Source: an uncultured Candidatus Saccharibacteria bacterium (GTDB lineage Bacteria; Patescibacteriota; Saccharimonadia; Saccharimonadales; Saccharimonadaceae). Taken from it: DNA of 64,000 nucleotides. Under the pieces are notes generated by a model. It worked only from the letters and a program-made list of their open reading frames with translations. It searched no databases and had not been told where the DNA came from. Numbering within the stretch: the stretch's first letter is position 1; every line of letters starts with the position of its first letter. Shown here piece by piece: positions 50,223 to 57,175 of the stretch. The stretch is from NCBI GenBank assembly GCA_946530965.1, contig CAMNAK010000002.1, positions 186,001 to 250,000 on the forward strand, given 5' to 3'. A program made the translations under genes and the position numbers.

Positions 50223-51209
50223 TCACTCCATGTCAGGGCGAACGTCCTTCTGGAGGAAGAAGAAAGAAATCTCGTCAGGGCCAACATGACAACCCACGGA
50301 AGGGCTGGTCTGTGCCATGATGACCTTGACTTCAGGGTAGTTCTCGGTAAGCATCTTGCGCAGCTCCTCGGCCTTTTTGTAGGCGATGGAGTCGATTCTT
50401 GTCGGGCCAGAGTAGTCGATTTCTACGGTTCCGTGCTCGGGGTCGATGGCAGTATCTGCATAGATGTCGATAAAAGCCTTGAGCAGAGCTCTTTCTCCGC
50501 GAACCTTTTTCCAGGTAGGCTGGAGCGGACCGTTTCTAGGCGAAAGCATAATAGGGAATATCTTCATCGTCTTTGCGAGAGCAATCTTGAGCTGATCTTT
50601 TGTGCTCGCAAAGCGTCCGCTACGCTTCATGTAGTCGTAGCTAAACAATGTGAAAATATGTGCCGTGTGGTTGCCAAAGAAATCGACCTTTTCCTTGAGC
50701 TCGTTCAATGTCCTCGGCTTTTCGTCGAGCCAAGCGCGAAGCAGTCTAAGACTGAGACCGAGTCCACCAGCAATGCAGTGTGTTGGCCAGATAAGAATGT
50801 TTTTGCTTGCATTCAAATCTGGTTCGTCATCGCAGATCATCTGTCGAGCTGTCAGGGCGGCATTACGCATGCCTGCTGAAAGCGAATCTGTAACACCAAG
50901 ATAGATAACCAACTTTCCTTCTTTAAGACGATCCTTGAAGATGGAAACGAAGTCTTCGATGCTGCTGCCAGTCTTCGCATCAGTAGTCTTCTCGTTTGCG
51001 AGTTCAGCATAGAACTCATCGGACTGCTCATTGCCGTCCTTGTACTCGATAACCTTTCCGTCGTTTTTGTAGCTAACGGAGAAGTTGACGAGGTCGAAGC
51101 CATATTTCTTTGCCTTGGCTTTCGAGAAACCACTTGTGAGGTCTGTAACAAGAGCAAGGTTTTCTTTGTTGAGGACGGTGCCGCCCTCGAAGCGTATAGT
51201 CTTTTTCAT
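50223..51209 (-). CDS. DegV-family fatty-acid-binding protein
   Basis: 328 residues. LALVTDLTSGFSKAKAKKYG is the DegV N-terminal strand-loop, TTDAKTGSSIEDFVSIF the second conserved block, and YLGVTDSLSAGMRNAA the lipid-binding turn; MKRSGRFASTK occupies the usual KGGRI-type position. DegV/FakB proteins present fatty acids to a kinase for phospholipid synthesis; no FakA is in the window. AGAGGTG upstream serves as Shine-Dalgarno. The leader contains a terminator-like hairpin. Confidence 0.85.
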   Translation of the reverse strand: MKKTIRFEGGTVLNKENLALVTDLTSGFSKAKAKKYGFDLVNFSVSYKNDGKVIEYKDGNEQSDEFYAELANEKTTDAKTGSSIEDFVSIFKDRLKEGKLVIYLGVTDSLSAGMRNAALTARQMICDDEPDLNASKNILIWPTHCIAGGLGLSLRLLRAWLDEKPRTLNELKEKVDFFGNHTAHIFTLFSYDYMKRSGRFASTKDQLKIALAKTMKIFPIMLSPRNGPLQPTWKKVRGERALLKAFIDIYADTAIDPEHGTVEIDYSGPTRIDSIAYKKAEELRKMLTENYPEVKVIMAQTSPSVGCHVGPDEISFFFLQKDVRPDME

Positions 51210-51231
51210 GGATACATTACACCTCTTTCTA

Positions 51232-51260
51232 ATAAAAAACTTGGTGGCCCCATGCCACCA
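51232..51260 (-). terminator. Terminator-like hairpin in the leader of the degV-family gene
   Basis: Minus strand: TGGTGGC/GCCACCA (7 bp, 5-nt loop) followed by AGTTTTTTATT, lying between the promoter (51272-51280) and the start (51209). It should stop a fraction of transcripts before the gene. Confidence 0.65.
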
Positions 51261-51271
51261 CTCGTGCCGAT

Positions 51272-51280
51272 ATTATATCA
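51272..51280 (-). promoter_or_regulatory. Extended -10 (TGATATAAT) of the degV-family gene
   Basis: Predicted start near 51265, only a few nt before the hairpin. Confidence 0.6.
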
Positions 51281-51327
51281 TAAATAGTAGAAAAATCTAC
51301 CACAGGTAAGCCGTAGAGGAGAGCGAG

Positions 51328-51474
51328 ATGACACTTATGAAAAATATAGAAGTATTTAAAGCTATTGGCCGTTTCGGTTGTTTTCTACCTGGTTTTCAGG
51401 GCGTGCTTCTTGGAGCGCTGAGCTCGTGGCTACTAGTTGCGCTTGTGCCTTATTTATTTTGCCGACAATTATGA
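51328..51474 (+). CDS. Doubtful 48-aa hydrophobic small ORF
   Basis: ATG 51328 follows GAGGAG by 6 nt and opens a 48-codon frame with a hydrophobic C-terminal half (GVLLGALSSWLLVALVPYLF). It is antisense to the 3' end of the gene at 51362-51913 and no promoter was identified, so it may be chance. Confidence 0.2.
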   Translation: MTLMKNIEVFKAIGRFGCFLPGFQGVLLGALSSWLLVALVPYLFCRQL

Positions 51475-51913
51475 GTGAAGCAATGATCAACCAAAACTCG
51501 AGAAGGTATAGGATGAATGCTGTGGTGCCAGTGGCGGTATTAATTAAAACATATTTTCCACAGCTATCTATACATATATTTTTGGATGAATCCCATAATA
51601 TAAAAAAGGATAAGATGATGTGTGATATTAGGTAGATTACCTGAATCGCTTTGCTCTTTTCTGATACGCAAATGTTTAGCATTGAGAAAAATGCAAAGAT
51701 TGCCGAAGCTATAAGGTAAGCAAACATCCCCATTTCGTATCCGTTAACGTAAGTACGCCCAAATCCGTAATCGAACGGTTGATAAATGTAGCCTTGCGGT
51801 GTAAGAAGTAATAATGGAATAATTACTTGGATTACAAGAAGTATTACTTGCAGAATAATGAATGCATTAAGCTTGTTATGAGAAACGATTGGAGCTGGCT
51901 GCTGCGGATTCAT
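51362..51913 (-). CDS. Four-helix membrane protein, unknown
   Basis: 183 residues with hydrophobic segments at ~17-37, ~62-82, ~90-108 and ~128-150, an extracytoplasmic Cys pair (NICIDSCGKY) and a charged C-terminal tail. No family recognised. TGGTATAAT ends 10 nt before the ATG, and the box lies in one arm of an inverted repeat. Confidence 0.6.
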   Translation of the reverse strand: MNPQQPAPIVSHNKLNAFIILQVILLVIQVIIPLLLLTPQGYIYQPFDYGFGRTYVNGYEMGMFAYLIASAIFAFFSMLNICVSEKSKAIQVIYLISHIILSFFILWDSSKNICIDSCGKYVLINTATGTTAFILYLLEFWLIIASLIIVGKINKAQAQLVATSSALQEARPENQVENNRNGQ

Positions 51914-51923
51914 ACTGACAATT

Positions 51924-51932
51924 ATTATACCA
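51924..51932 (-). promoter_or_regulatory. Extended -10 (TGGTATAAT) for the gene at 51913
   Basis: Ends 10 nt before ATG 51913; leaderless mRNA predicted. Confidence 0.6.
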
Positions 51933-51964
51933 CAAGCATAAACCTCCAGAGCTTGTGGTTATAT
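51926..51964. repeat. Inverted repeat overlapping a promoter
   Basis: ACCACAAGC and GCTTGTGGT, 9-bp arms with a 13-nt spacer; the left arm includes the minus-strand -10 box. Could be an operator. Confidence 0.55.
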
Positions 51965-52042
51965 GAACAATAATAAAAGCGCCTATAATAAGAATTAATA
52001 AAGATTCTACCTACGGTTTGTGGTCTTTTTGTAGGAAACGAC

Positions 52043-52048
52043 TAAAAT
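52043..52048 (+). promoter_or_regulatory. -10 box TAAAAT of the XRE gene
   Basis: About 22-nt leader with AAAGGAG at 52066-52072 before ATG 52077. Confidence 0.4.
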
Positions 52049-52076
52049 AGAACCCAAAATAATACAAAGGAGCCTA

Positions 52077-52682
52077 ATGGACTTAAAGAAAATCGGAAAA
52101 TTTATCGCGAAAAAGCGACAAGAAAAGGGCTATACGCAGGAGAGTCTTGCGGAAGAGCTGGATATTTCGAATCGCTCTATCTCGAAATGGGAACGCGGCA
52201 TTTGTCTTCCGGAAACGGCAAAGATGCCAGCGCTCTGCGAATTATTTGATATTACAATTAACGATCTATTTAGTGGAGAAATCGTAGATATGAAAAACAA
52301 TGAGAAAATGCTCGAGAAGAATCTTCTAGAGCTTGCTAAGCAAAAAGAACAGAAAGATAAACAACTGCTTGCGCTCGAATGGGTGCTTGGCGGAATTGGT
52401 TTAGTAGCCTTCTTTGCTTTTCTGTTCTTAGCTATTCCAATTACCGAAACAAACTTTGCTCTTGCGACTGCCATGTTTATTACTGGCTTTGTTATATTTA
52501 TGGTCGCCATGTTCTTTAGTCTAAAAATCGAACAAATCGCTGGCTATTACAAATGTGCCGAATGTGGCCACAAGCATGTTCCAACTTTCGGGGCTGTATT
52601 CGTAGCGATGCATATGGGTCGCACGCGCCATCTTCGCTGTCCAAAATGTGGCAAAAAATCTTGGCAGAAAAAGGTTTTGTAA
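52077..52682 (+). CDS. XRE-type transcription regulator with membrane and zinc-ribbon regions
   Basis: 201 residues: an N-terminal helix-turn-helix (GKFIAKKRQEKGYTQESLAE, SNRSISKWERGICLPE), a Lys/Glu-rich linker, two transmembrane helices (~100-122 and ~128-148), and a C-terminal zinc ribbon with two CxxC-type pairs (YKCAECGHKH and LRCPKCGKKS). A membrane-tethered regulator that may sense an envelope or metal signal is plausible. Similar HTH-plus-membrane proteins exist in Firmicutes. Start supported by AAAGGAG. Confidence 0.8.
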   Translation: MDLKKIGKFIAKKRQEKGYTQESLAEELDISNRSISKWERGICLPETAKMPALCELFDITINDLFSGEIVDMKNNEKMLEKNLLELAKQKEQKDKQLLALEWVLGGIGLVAFFAFLFLAIPITETNFALATAMFITGFVIFMVAMFFSLKIEQIAGYYKCAECGHKHVPTFGAVFVAMHMGRTRHLRCPKCGKKSWQKKVL

Positions 52683-52697
52683 ACCAATAAAACATAA

Positions 52698-52725
52698 CAA
52701 AAAAATACCTTGCAGGTATTTTCTG
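52698..52725. terminator. Bidirectional terminator between the XRE gene and tRNA-Met
   Basis: AATACCT/AGGTATT with a 3-nt loop; T7 on the minus strand makes it strong for the tRNA transcript. Confidence 0.75.
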
Positions 52726-52735
52726 TTATGCTTGG

Positions 52736-52808
52736 TGGGGGCAACTGGGTTTGAACCAGTGACCAATCGGTTATGAGCCGACTGCTCTAACCGCTGAGCT
52801 ATGCCCCC
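52736..52808 (-). tRNA. tRNA with CAT anticodon (elongator Met or Ile2)
   Basis: Minus-strand cloverleaf: acceptor GGGGGCA/TGCCCCC, D-arm GCTC..GAGC, anticodon arm TCGG-CTCATAA-CCGA, T-arm ACTGG-TTCAAAC-CCAGT. The base-paired end and anticodon stem are not initiator-like. An extra C before ACCA at the 3' end leaves the discriminator unclear. Met versus lysidine-modified Ile cannot be decided here. Confidence 0.9.
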
Positions 52809-52822
52809 AACGGATATCTATT

Positions 52823-52831
52823 ATTGTAGCA
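52823..52831 (-). promoter_or_regulatory. Extended -10 (TGCTACAAT) of the CAT tRNA
   Basis: Ends 14 nt before the tRNA 5' end. Confidence 0.5.
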
Positions 52832-52852
52832 TATCTGTTATAGTTGTTGGTC

Positions 52853-53215
52853 CTATTTGGCACTCTTCTTTATGAGATAAGAAATCAAAAAGCATAGAAA
52901 AGTAATGCCGAAAATAATCGCAAGCGGTATGTGGATTATAGTCATAAAACCAACGGCCCAGCCAACTCCTTGGTTGCTTGTACCATAAAGAGCTACTTCG
53001 TATATGTAGAATGCGATGGGAGTTAGGACGGTGATGCCGAATAAGATGCCGCTAACCTTTGCGCCTTTCTTTGCGTGCCATATGGCGTCTAGTCTCGCTG
53101 CTTCTGCTGGAGTAATTTGGGAATTAGGATCTTGGGCTGTTGTTACTATAGTTGGCTTACTGTCGGTAATTATTTTAACGAGTAAGATTATAAAAATTAT
53201 AACTAGTATTGGCAT
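52853..53215 (-). CDS. Small membrane protein, 120 aa
   Basis: Three hydrophobic segments (~1-14, ~57-74, ~85-112) around a basic middle. It starts 3 bp after the stop of the upstream Gln-rich-tail protein gene and is co-transcribed with it. Unknown. Confidence 0.5.
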   Translation of the reverse strand: MPILVIIFIILLVKIITDSKPTIVTTAQDPNSQITPAEAARLDAIWHAKKGAKVSGILFGITVLTPIAFYIYEVALYGTSNQGVGWAVGFMTIIHIPLAIIFGITFLCFLISYLIKKSAK

Positions 53216-53218
53216 GGC

Positions 53219-53701
53219 TTATTCTTGTTGTTGCTGGCCTTGGCTTTGGTTCTGATTTTGTTCTTGCTTTTGCTTTTGCTCTTGATTCTGGTCGGTTGTT
53301 TGTTTTTGGTTCTGTTCAGGTTCCGGCATATCTGTTTTCGCTGCAGTAATAATCGCAGAAACAAGAAAGCCAATGAAGGCAATTATTCCAGCAACTACTA
53401 GTATTGGAAAAACGCCCAAGGCAAAACCCATTGCAAGGGGTGCACCTGGCGTTCTGTCCGTAAAAGCAATCAAAAAACCAAAACCAGTGAGGATTAGAAT
53501 TGTTAAGAGGATACCTCCACTAATCTTTAGGGGCGTTGAGGTCTTAGATAAAGGCGGCACTACTGATGTATTATCTGGTGGAAACTGTGCGACTAAGTTT
53601 TGTGACTCGTCTGTCTTCTTGTTTCTTTTGCTTCTAATTAGTAATGCTAGCGGAATCAGGAGCACAAACACGCTAAACATTACGATGATTAAGCTGTCCA
53701 T
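53219..53701 (-). CDS. Membrane protein with Gln/Asn-rich tail, 160 aa
   Basis: Start set at ATG 53701 because TATAAT ends 6 nt upstream; the longer frame to 53728 includes that box. Three hydrophobic segments (~3-20, ~64-82, ~92-118) precede a ~35-residue low-complexity tail (QNQKQTTDQNQEQKQKQEQN). Unknown. Confidence 0.5.
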   Translation of the reverse strand: MDSLIIVMFSVFVLLIPLALLIRSKRNKKTDESQNLVAQFPPDNTSVVPPLSKTSTPLKISGGILLTILILTGFGFLIAFTDRTPGAPLAMGFALGVFPILVVAGIIAFIGFLVSAIITAAKTDMPEPEQNQKQTTDQNQEQKQKQEQNQNQSQGQQQQE

Positions 53702-53707
53702 GCTTAT

Positions 53708-53713
53708 ATTATA
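53708..53713 (-). promoter_or_regulatory. -10 box TATAAT for the gene at 53701
   Basis: Ends 6 nt before ATG 53701; leaderless mRNA predicted. Confidence 0.5.
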
Positions 53714-53774
53714 ACGAACTGAAGACAATAAACCTTATTTTTGCCTTTATGTAGGACGGTGAACTCTTTAGCGC

Positions 53775-53803
53775 TTGACAAAAATAAATAAATGCCCTAA
53801 TAT
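53775..53803 (+). promoter_or_regulatory. Promoter of the initiator tRNA, TTGACA-17-TAATAT
   Basis: -35 at 53775-53780 and -10 at 53798-53803; predicted start about 5 nt before the tRNA. Confidence 0.7.
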
Positions 53804-53814
53804 ATAAAACATAT

Positions 53815-53891
53815 CGCGGGGTAGAGCAGCCTGGTAGCTCGTCTGGCCCATAACCAGAAGGTCGTTGGTTCAAATCCAACCCCCGCCACCA
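53815..53891 (+). tRNA. Initiator tRNA-fMet (CAT) with unusual anticodon arm
   Basis: 77 nt with encoded CCA. Acceptor CGCGGGG with a C1-C72 mismatch, A11-U24 in the D-arm, T-arm GTTGG-TTCAAAT-CCAAC. The anticodon arm is TCTGG-CCCATAA-CCAGA: the usual three G-C pairs (29-31/39-41) are changed to U-A, G-C, G-C, and position 33 is C instead of U. Confidence 0.93.
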
Positions 53892-53919
53892 TGTTTAAGA
53901 AGGCCAAGTGACCTATTTT

Positions 53920-55020
53920 TTATTTCTCAATATTCTTGACGTAATATTCTTCGTAGCTAAGGCCAGAATCAGCGACTTTCTTTGCTAGATCTTTGCCAAG
54001 ATAGCGAAAATGCCAAGCCTCATAGCTATAGCGCGTGATGTTTTCTTTGTCTTCTGGATAGCGCAAAATAAAGCCATAATCTGCTGCATGCTCGACTACC
54101 CAGTTAAACTCCTTGGAGTGTTCAAAAACGGCGCTATGTCTGGATTTGATATCTAATGCTAGACCTGTATGATGCTCTGAGAAACCTGGTGTAGCGACAT
54201 GAGATTTGCAATAATCGTCCCCGTAAGTCCTACACTGGTTGTCCATAATAGCCTCCTGTTCTGAAACGCTTCTGTATGCAGAATTAATTTCAATTTCTAA
54301 ACCTTCCGATCTTGCCGCTGATTGCATTTCTGTGAATGTCTCGAACGCTTCCTTATTCAGATAAAAACCATTGCCTGCATCGACTAAATCTTTTGGTTCG
54401 AAATCTTTGCTAACGGAGAAATTCTTGTTAACGAGCATATCTACGGAAAAGTCGGTGTTCTCGTAATCTGTTTCGTATTCTCCTAGATCTAGATTAAGCG
54501 AAACGTCTAAAACTGTTTGCTCGTAGTCTTTGTTAGTTTTTTCTTTGTAGCTTATATATCTATCTAGGTCTCTGAGTTTTGCGTAGCCTATGGAGTAGTA
54601 TTTTTGTAACTCGGCAAAATAATCCCGTTCGGAAAGATTAATAATATCTTCATGTTCGAAACGTTTAAAGATGAAATTTATATCATCAGTAGAATAATTT
54701 TTGTCTAGAAAAGTATTAGTAAGCGCTAGAAAATCTTCGGAATCGACATAATTAATCTGGGTGTAATTATCTAGATAATTCGTCTTATAGTCGCTCTGCA
54801 AAAGAATATGATTTAGAGTTTCGCTGTAACCAATCTCGGTAAACTTCTCGTAGTAGTCATTAGTAAGAACATAATCGGCAACCTCTCGGCTGTAACCTAG
54901 CCCTACTAGCTCATTTCTTTTGGCGCATTTTATTCCGAAAGGAATTCCGAAGCCTGCTCCGAGTGCAAGAAGAACAACAAAAAAGATAACAAGAAAAACC
55001 TTCAACTTAGATTTCTTCAT
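53920..55020 (-). CDS. VanY-type D-Ala-D-Ala carboxypeptidase
   Basis: 366 residues from ATG 55020: signal anchor at ~6-28, a helical region with LGYSREVADYVL and IGYSETLNHIL repeats (to ~150), then a VanY domain at ~205-350. Zn ligands and active residues appear in INSAYRSVSEQE, GFSEHHTGLALDIK (HxxGxAxD) and YEAWHFRYLG (ExWH). It trims cell-wall peptides. TGTTATAAT ends 10 nt before this start; the longer frame to 55050 includes the box. Confidence 0.88.
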   Translation of the reverse strand: MKKSKLKVFLVIFFVVLLALGAGFGIPFGIKCAKRNELVGLGYSREVADYVLTNDYYEKFTEIGYSETLNHILLQSDYKTNYLDNYTQINYVDSEDFLALTNTFLDKNYSTDDINFIFKRFEHEDIINLSERDYFAELQKYYSIGYAKLRDLDRYISYKEKTNKDYEQTVLDVSLNLDLGEYETDYENTDFSVDMLVNKNFSVSKDFEPKDLVDAGNGFYLNKEAFETFTEMQSAARSEGLEIEINSAYRSVSEQEAIMDNQCRTYGDDYCKSHVATPGFSEHHTGLALDIKSRHSAVFEHSKEFNWVVEHAADYGFILRYPEDKENITRYSYEAWHFRYLGKDLAKKVADSGLSYEEYYVKNIEK

Positions 55021-55030
55021 AGATAAGTTA

Positions 55031-55039
55031 ATTATAACA
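55031..55039 (-). promoter_or_regulatory. Extended -10 (TGTTATAAT) of the VanY-like gene
   Basis: Ends 10 nt before ATG 55020; divergent from the box at 55069. Confidence 0.55.
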
Positions 55040-55068
55040 TCGCAGCACAAAACGCTCGTGGCTATAAA

Positions 55069-55077
55069 TGCTATAAT
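55069..55077 (+). promoter_or_regulatory. Extended -10 (TGCTATAAT) of the FtsB-like gene
   Basis: Ends 8 nt before ATG 55086; leaderless mRNA predicted. Confidence 0.6.
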
Positions 55078-55085
55078 AGTTATGT

Positions 55086-55505
55086 ATGCACAAGCTTGAG
55101 ACTAATCTCAGGAGATTTTTCTATCACTTGCAACATGACTTTTTGACGGCCAATAATATTGTAAATGCTGTCGCAATTATTACCTGTCTTTGGTTTACGA
55201 TTGGTGCTGTTAGCTCAATGTCTAGGAACTGGGAGCTCAAGCAAAAGCTTCAAGAAAAATACGTTCAGCTCGCAAAGGTGAAACTAGAAGTCGAAAAACT
55301 TCAGCTCGAACAGGAGTATTATAAAACCGACGAATATAAGGAGTTACTAGCTCGTTCCAAGGGCGGAAAAATGGCCGAAGGTGAGACGATGGTAGTCTTG
55401 CCAAGGAACTCGAATGAAGCCAAGAACGCCCATAAAGATACGGGCCTCTATACTCAGGAAGAGAAGTCAAACTTCGAGCAATGGATGGACTTACTATTTA
55501 AATAA
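55086..55505 (+). CDS. FtsB/DivIC-like septum protein
   Basis: 139 residues: one helix at ~27-45 (VNAVAIITCLWFTIGAV), a coiled coil at ~50-80 (LKQKLQEKYVQLAKVKLEVE), and YYKTDEYKELLARSKGGKMA with EGETMVVLP, matching the end of the FtsB/DivIC domain (ExLAR...L..G.PGE). It probably bridges division proteins at the septum. Confidence 0.75.
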   Translation: MHKLETNLRRFFYHLQHDFLTANNIVNAVAIITCLWFTIGAVSSMSRNWELKQKLQEKYVQLAKVKLEVEKLQLEQEYYKTDEYKELLARSKGGKMAEGETMVVLPRNSNEAKNAHKDTGLYTQEEKSNFEQWMDLLFK

Positions 55506-55508
55506 AAA

Positions 55509-55536
55509 AACACCCGCTAATAATTGGCGGATGTTT
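55509..55536. terminator. Bidirectional intrinsic terminator
   Basis: AACACCCGC pairs with GGCGGATGTT (one mismatch); T5 after and A7 before. Separates the convergent FtsB-like and flavoprotein genes. Confidence 0.7.
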
Positions 55537-55542
55537 TTATTC

Positions 55543-56907
55543 TTAAGACTTTAGTAGATCTGAGCAGCAGTTTTGGATAATCATGGACCACTCGCTTTCT
55601 GGATGTGGCACCTGGAAAATCTCAAAGATACTCATATTGTATTTGAGTGCCATAGCTAGCTCTTGTGCGATTAGACCAGCATTTGGGGCCATGATAGTTG
55701 CGCCCATGAAGATGCCGTTCTTGCTGCAAATCATCTTGATGAAGCCAGAGCGGAAATTGGTTGTAATAGATGCGTTACAATAAATTGGCTTAATGACTTT
55801 CTTAATCTTGCGATCACGCTTAATGCAATCGTCCTCGGTCATGCCAACGCTAGCGATTTCTGGATAAATCTTTGTAACGTGGACTAGACCGGTGTAATCT
55901 ACGGTTTCCTTGGACTTGCCAATAATATGAAGGGCTGCAATGCGAGCTTCCATCTTAGCTTTTGCGCTACTACTATAGCCGCCAATTATATCACCACAAG
56001 CATAAATGCCCTTAACATTAGTCTGCATAGAAGCGTCCACTTTAACGCCTTCGCTCGAGAACTTGACCTTTGCATTTTCTAGGCCCAAATCAACGTTTGG
56101 CGCATAGCCAGTGCAAAGAAGAACTTCTTCAGCCTTGATGGTCTTTTCTTCGCCACCACGTAGGATAACAATACGCTTGCCGGCAGAACCATCCTTTTCT
56201 AGGGCGATTGCTCTGGACTGGGTTAGAACGCGAATTCCGTCCTTTGTAAACAATTCTTCAATGACTTGACCAGCTTCCTCGTCCTCACGAGGCAAAACAC
56301 GAACAGCAAGATCGACAAGGGTAACTTCGGTGCCGAGGCTAGCAAAATATTGAGCCATTTCGCAACCAGTTGCACCGGCGCCAACGATACAAATGCTCTT
56401 CGGTGGTCTTAGAATATATGGAACATTTTCTGGTAGTAGATAATCAACGTTCTGTGGAATTTTGATGCCAGTATCAAGCGTAGAAGCCCCAGTAGCTAGC
56501 AAAATCTTTTTGACGCGGATTGTTTCTTCGCCGACGCTAATTTCGTGAGCAGAAAGAAGGCGAGCCTCGCCGCGCTTGCAATCAATCTTGTCTTCGGTAT
56601 AAACTGTCTCGTCGTCTGCGCCAGCGCGCTTCATGGCGAAGTTTTTCCAGTTATTCATCGTAGGGTAGTTATAGCGAAGGTTTGCGCTAGAAAGACCAAG
56701 TTTTGCGCCTTTTCTGGCATTATAGAGAAGCTGAGAAGTGTAGCGAAGTGCCCCCATTGGGATGTCGCTATAGTTCAAGCTAGAGCCGCCCCACTTGTCA
56801 TTCTCGATAATTACGACACTAAGACCTGCTTCGTTTGCCAAAAATGCGGCCTCGCTACCAGCGTCGCCACTTCCTAGAACTGCTAAATCGTAATCAAATC
56901 TTGCCAT
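55543..56907 (-). CDS. Pyridine nucleotide-disulfide oxidoreductase-like flavoprotein lacking the redox disulfide
   Basis: 454 residues with the full fold: FAD motif DLAVLGSGDAGSEAA (~7-21), NAD(P) motif ICIVGAGATGCEMA, second FAD motif GIYACGDIIGG and a dimerisation domain (HVTKIYPEIASVGMTEDD). The active-site segment normally GGTCLNVGCIPSK reads GGSSLNYSDIPMG (40-52), so both cysteines are gone. HPESEW replaces the usual C-terminal His/Glu pair, and CC occurs at 447-448. It may be a transhydrogenase- or diaphorase-like enzyme. Last gene of a three-gene operon. Confidence 0.85.
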   Translation of the reverse strand: MARFDYDLAVLGSGDAGSEAAFLANEAGLSVVIIENDKWGGSSLNYSDIPMGALRYTSQLLYNARKGAKLGLSSANLRYNYPTMNNWKNFAMKRAGADDETVYTEDKIDCKRGEARLLSAHEISVGEETIRVKKILLATGASTLDTGIKIPQNVDYLLPENVPYILRPPKSICIVGAGATGCEMAQYFASLGTEVTLVDLAVRVLPREDEEAGQVIEELFTKDGIRVLTQSRAIALEKDGSAGKRIVILRGGEEKTIKAEEVLLCTGYAPNVDLGLENAKVKFSSEGVKVDASMQTNVKGIYACGDIIGGYSSSAKAKMEARIAALHIIGKSKETVDYTGLVHVTKIYPEIASVGMTEDDCIKRDRKIKKVIKPIYCNASITTNFRSGFIKMICSKNGIFMGATIMAPNAGLIAQELAMALKYNMSIFEIFQVPHPESEWSMIIQNCCSDLLKS

Positions 56908-56916
56908 AACTTTTCT

Positions 56917-57174
56917 CTATATTATTTTATCATGATTTTCATAAGCATAAGCAATGTCTGCATTGTAGGTCGTCAGCTCATTTACTATATGTTTTCTAAT
57001 GTCCGTCTCTGTAACGACGTCTTTGGTGCTTGCCCATTCGTCCATCGCCTGTGCAACTTTTTCGGCAATGAGCTCAACCCATCCTTCAGCTAATCCGAGG
57101 CCGAGACCGCAGTTTAAAACACTCTGTCTAATACCCTCGTGGGTATAATCGTAAAACTCTCTTTCCTCGTCCAT
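56917..57174 (-). CDS. Stand-alone ATP-cone-like domain protein, 85 aa
   Basis: A soluble 85-residue protein: EGIRQSVLNCGLGLGLAE, IAEKVAQAMDEWAS, VTETDIRKHIVNELTTYNAD, IAYAYENHDKI. The order and spacing resemble ATP-cone domains (two helices, then T..dI...v...L...y...A.aY). It lies one base after the LysE-like gene and 9 bp before the flavoprotein gene. If correct it may sense ATP/dATP for a partner. Assignment by eye only. Confidence 0.5.
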   Translation of the reverse strand: MDEEREFYDYTHEGIRQSVLNCGLGLGLAEGWVELIAEKVAQAMDEWASTKDVVTETDIRKHIVNELTTYNADIAYAYENHDKII

Positions 57175-57175
57175 T

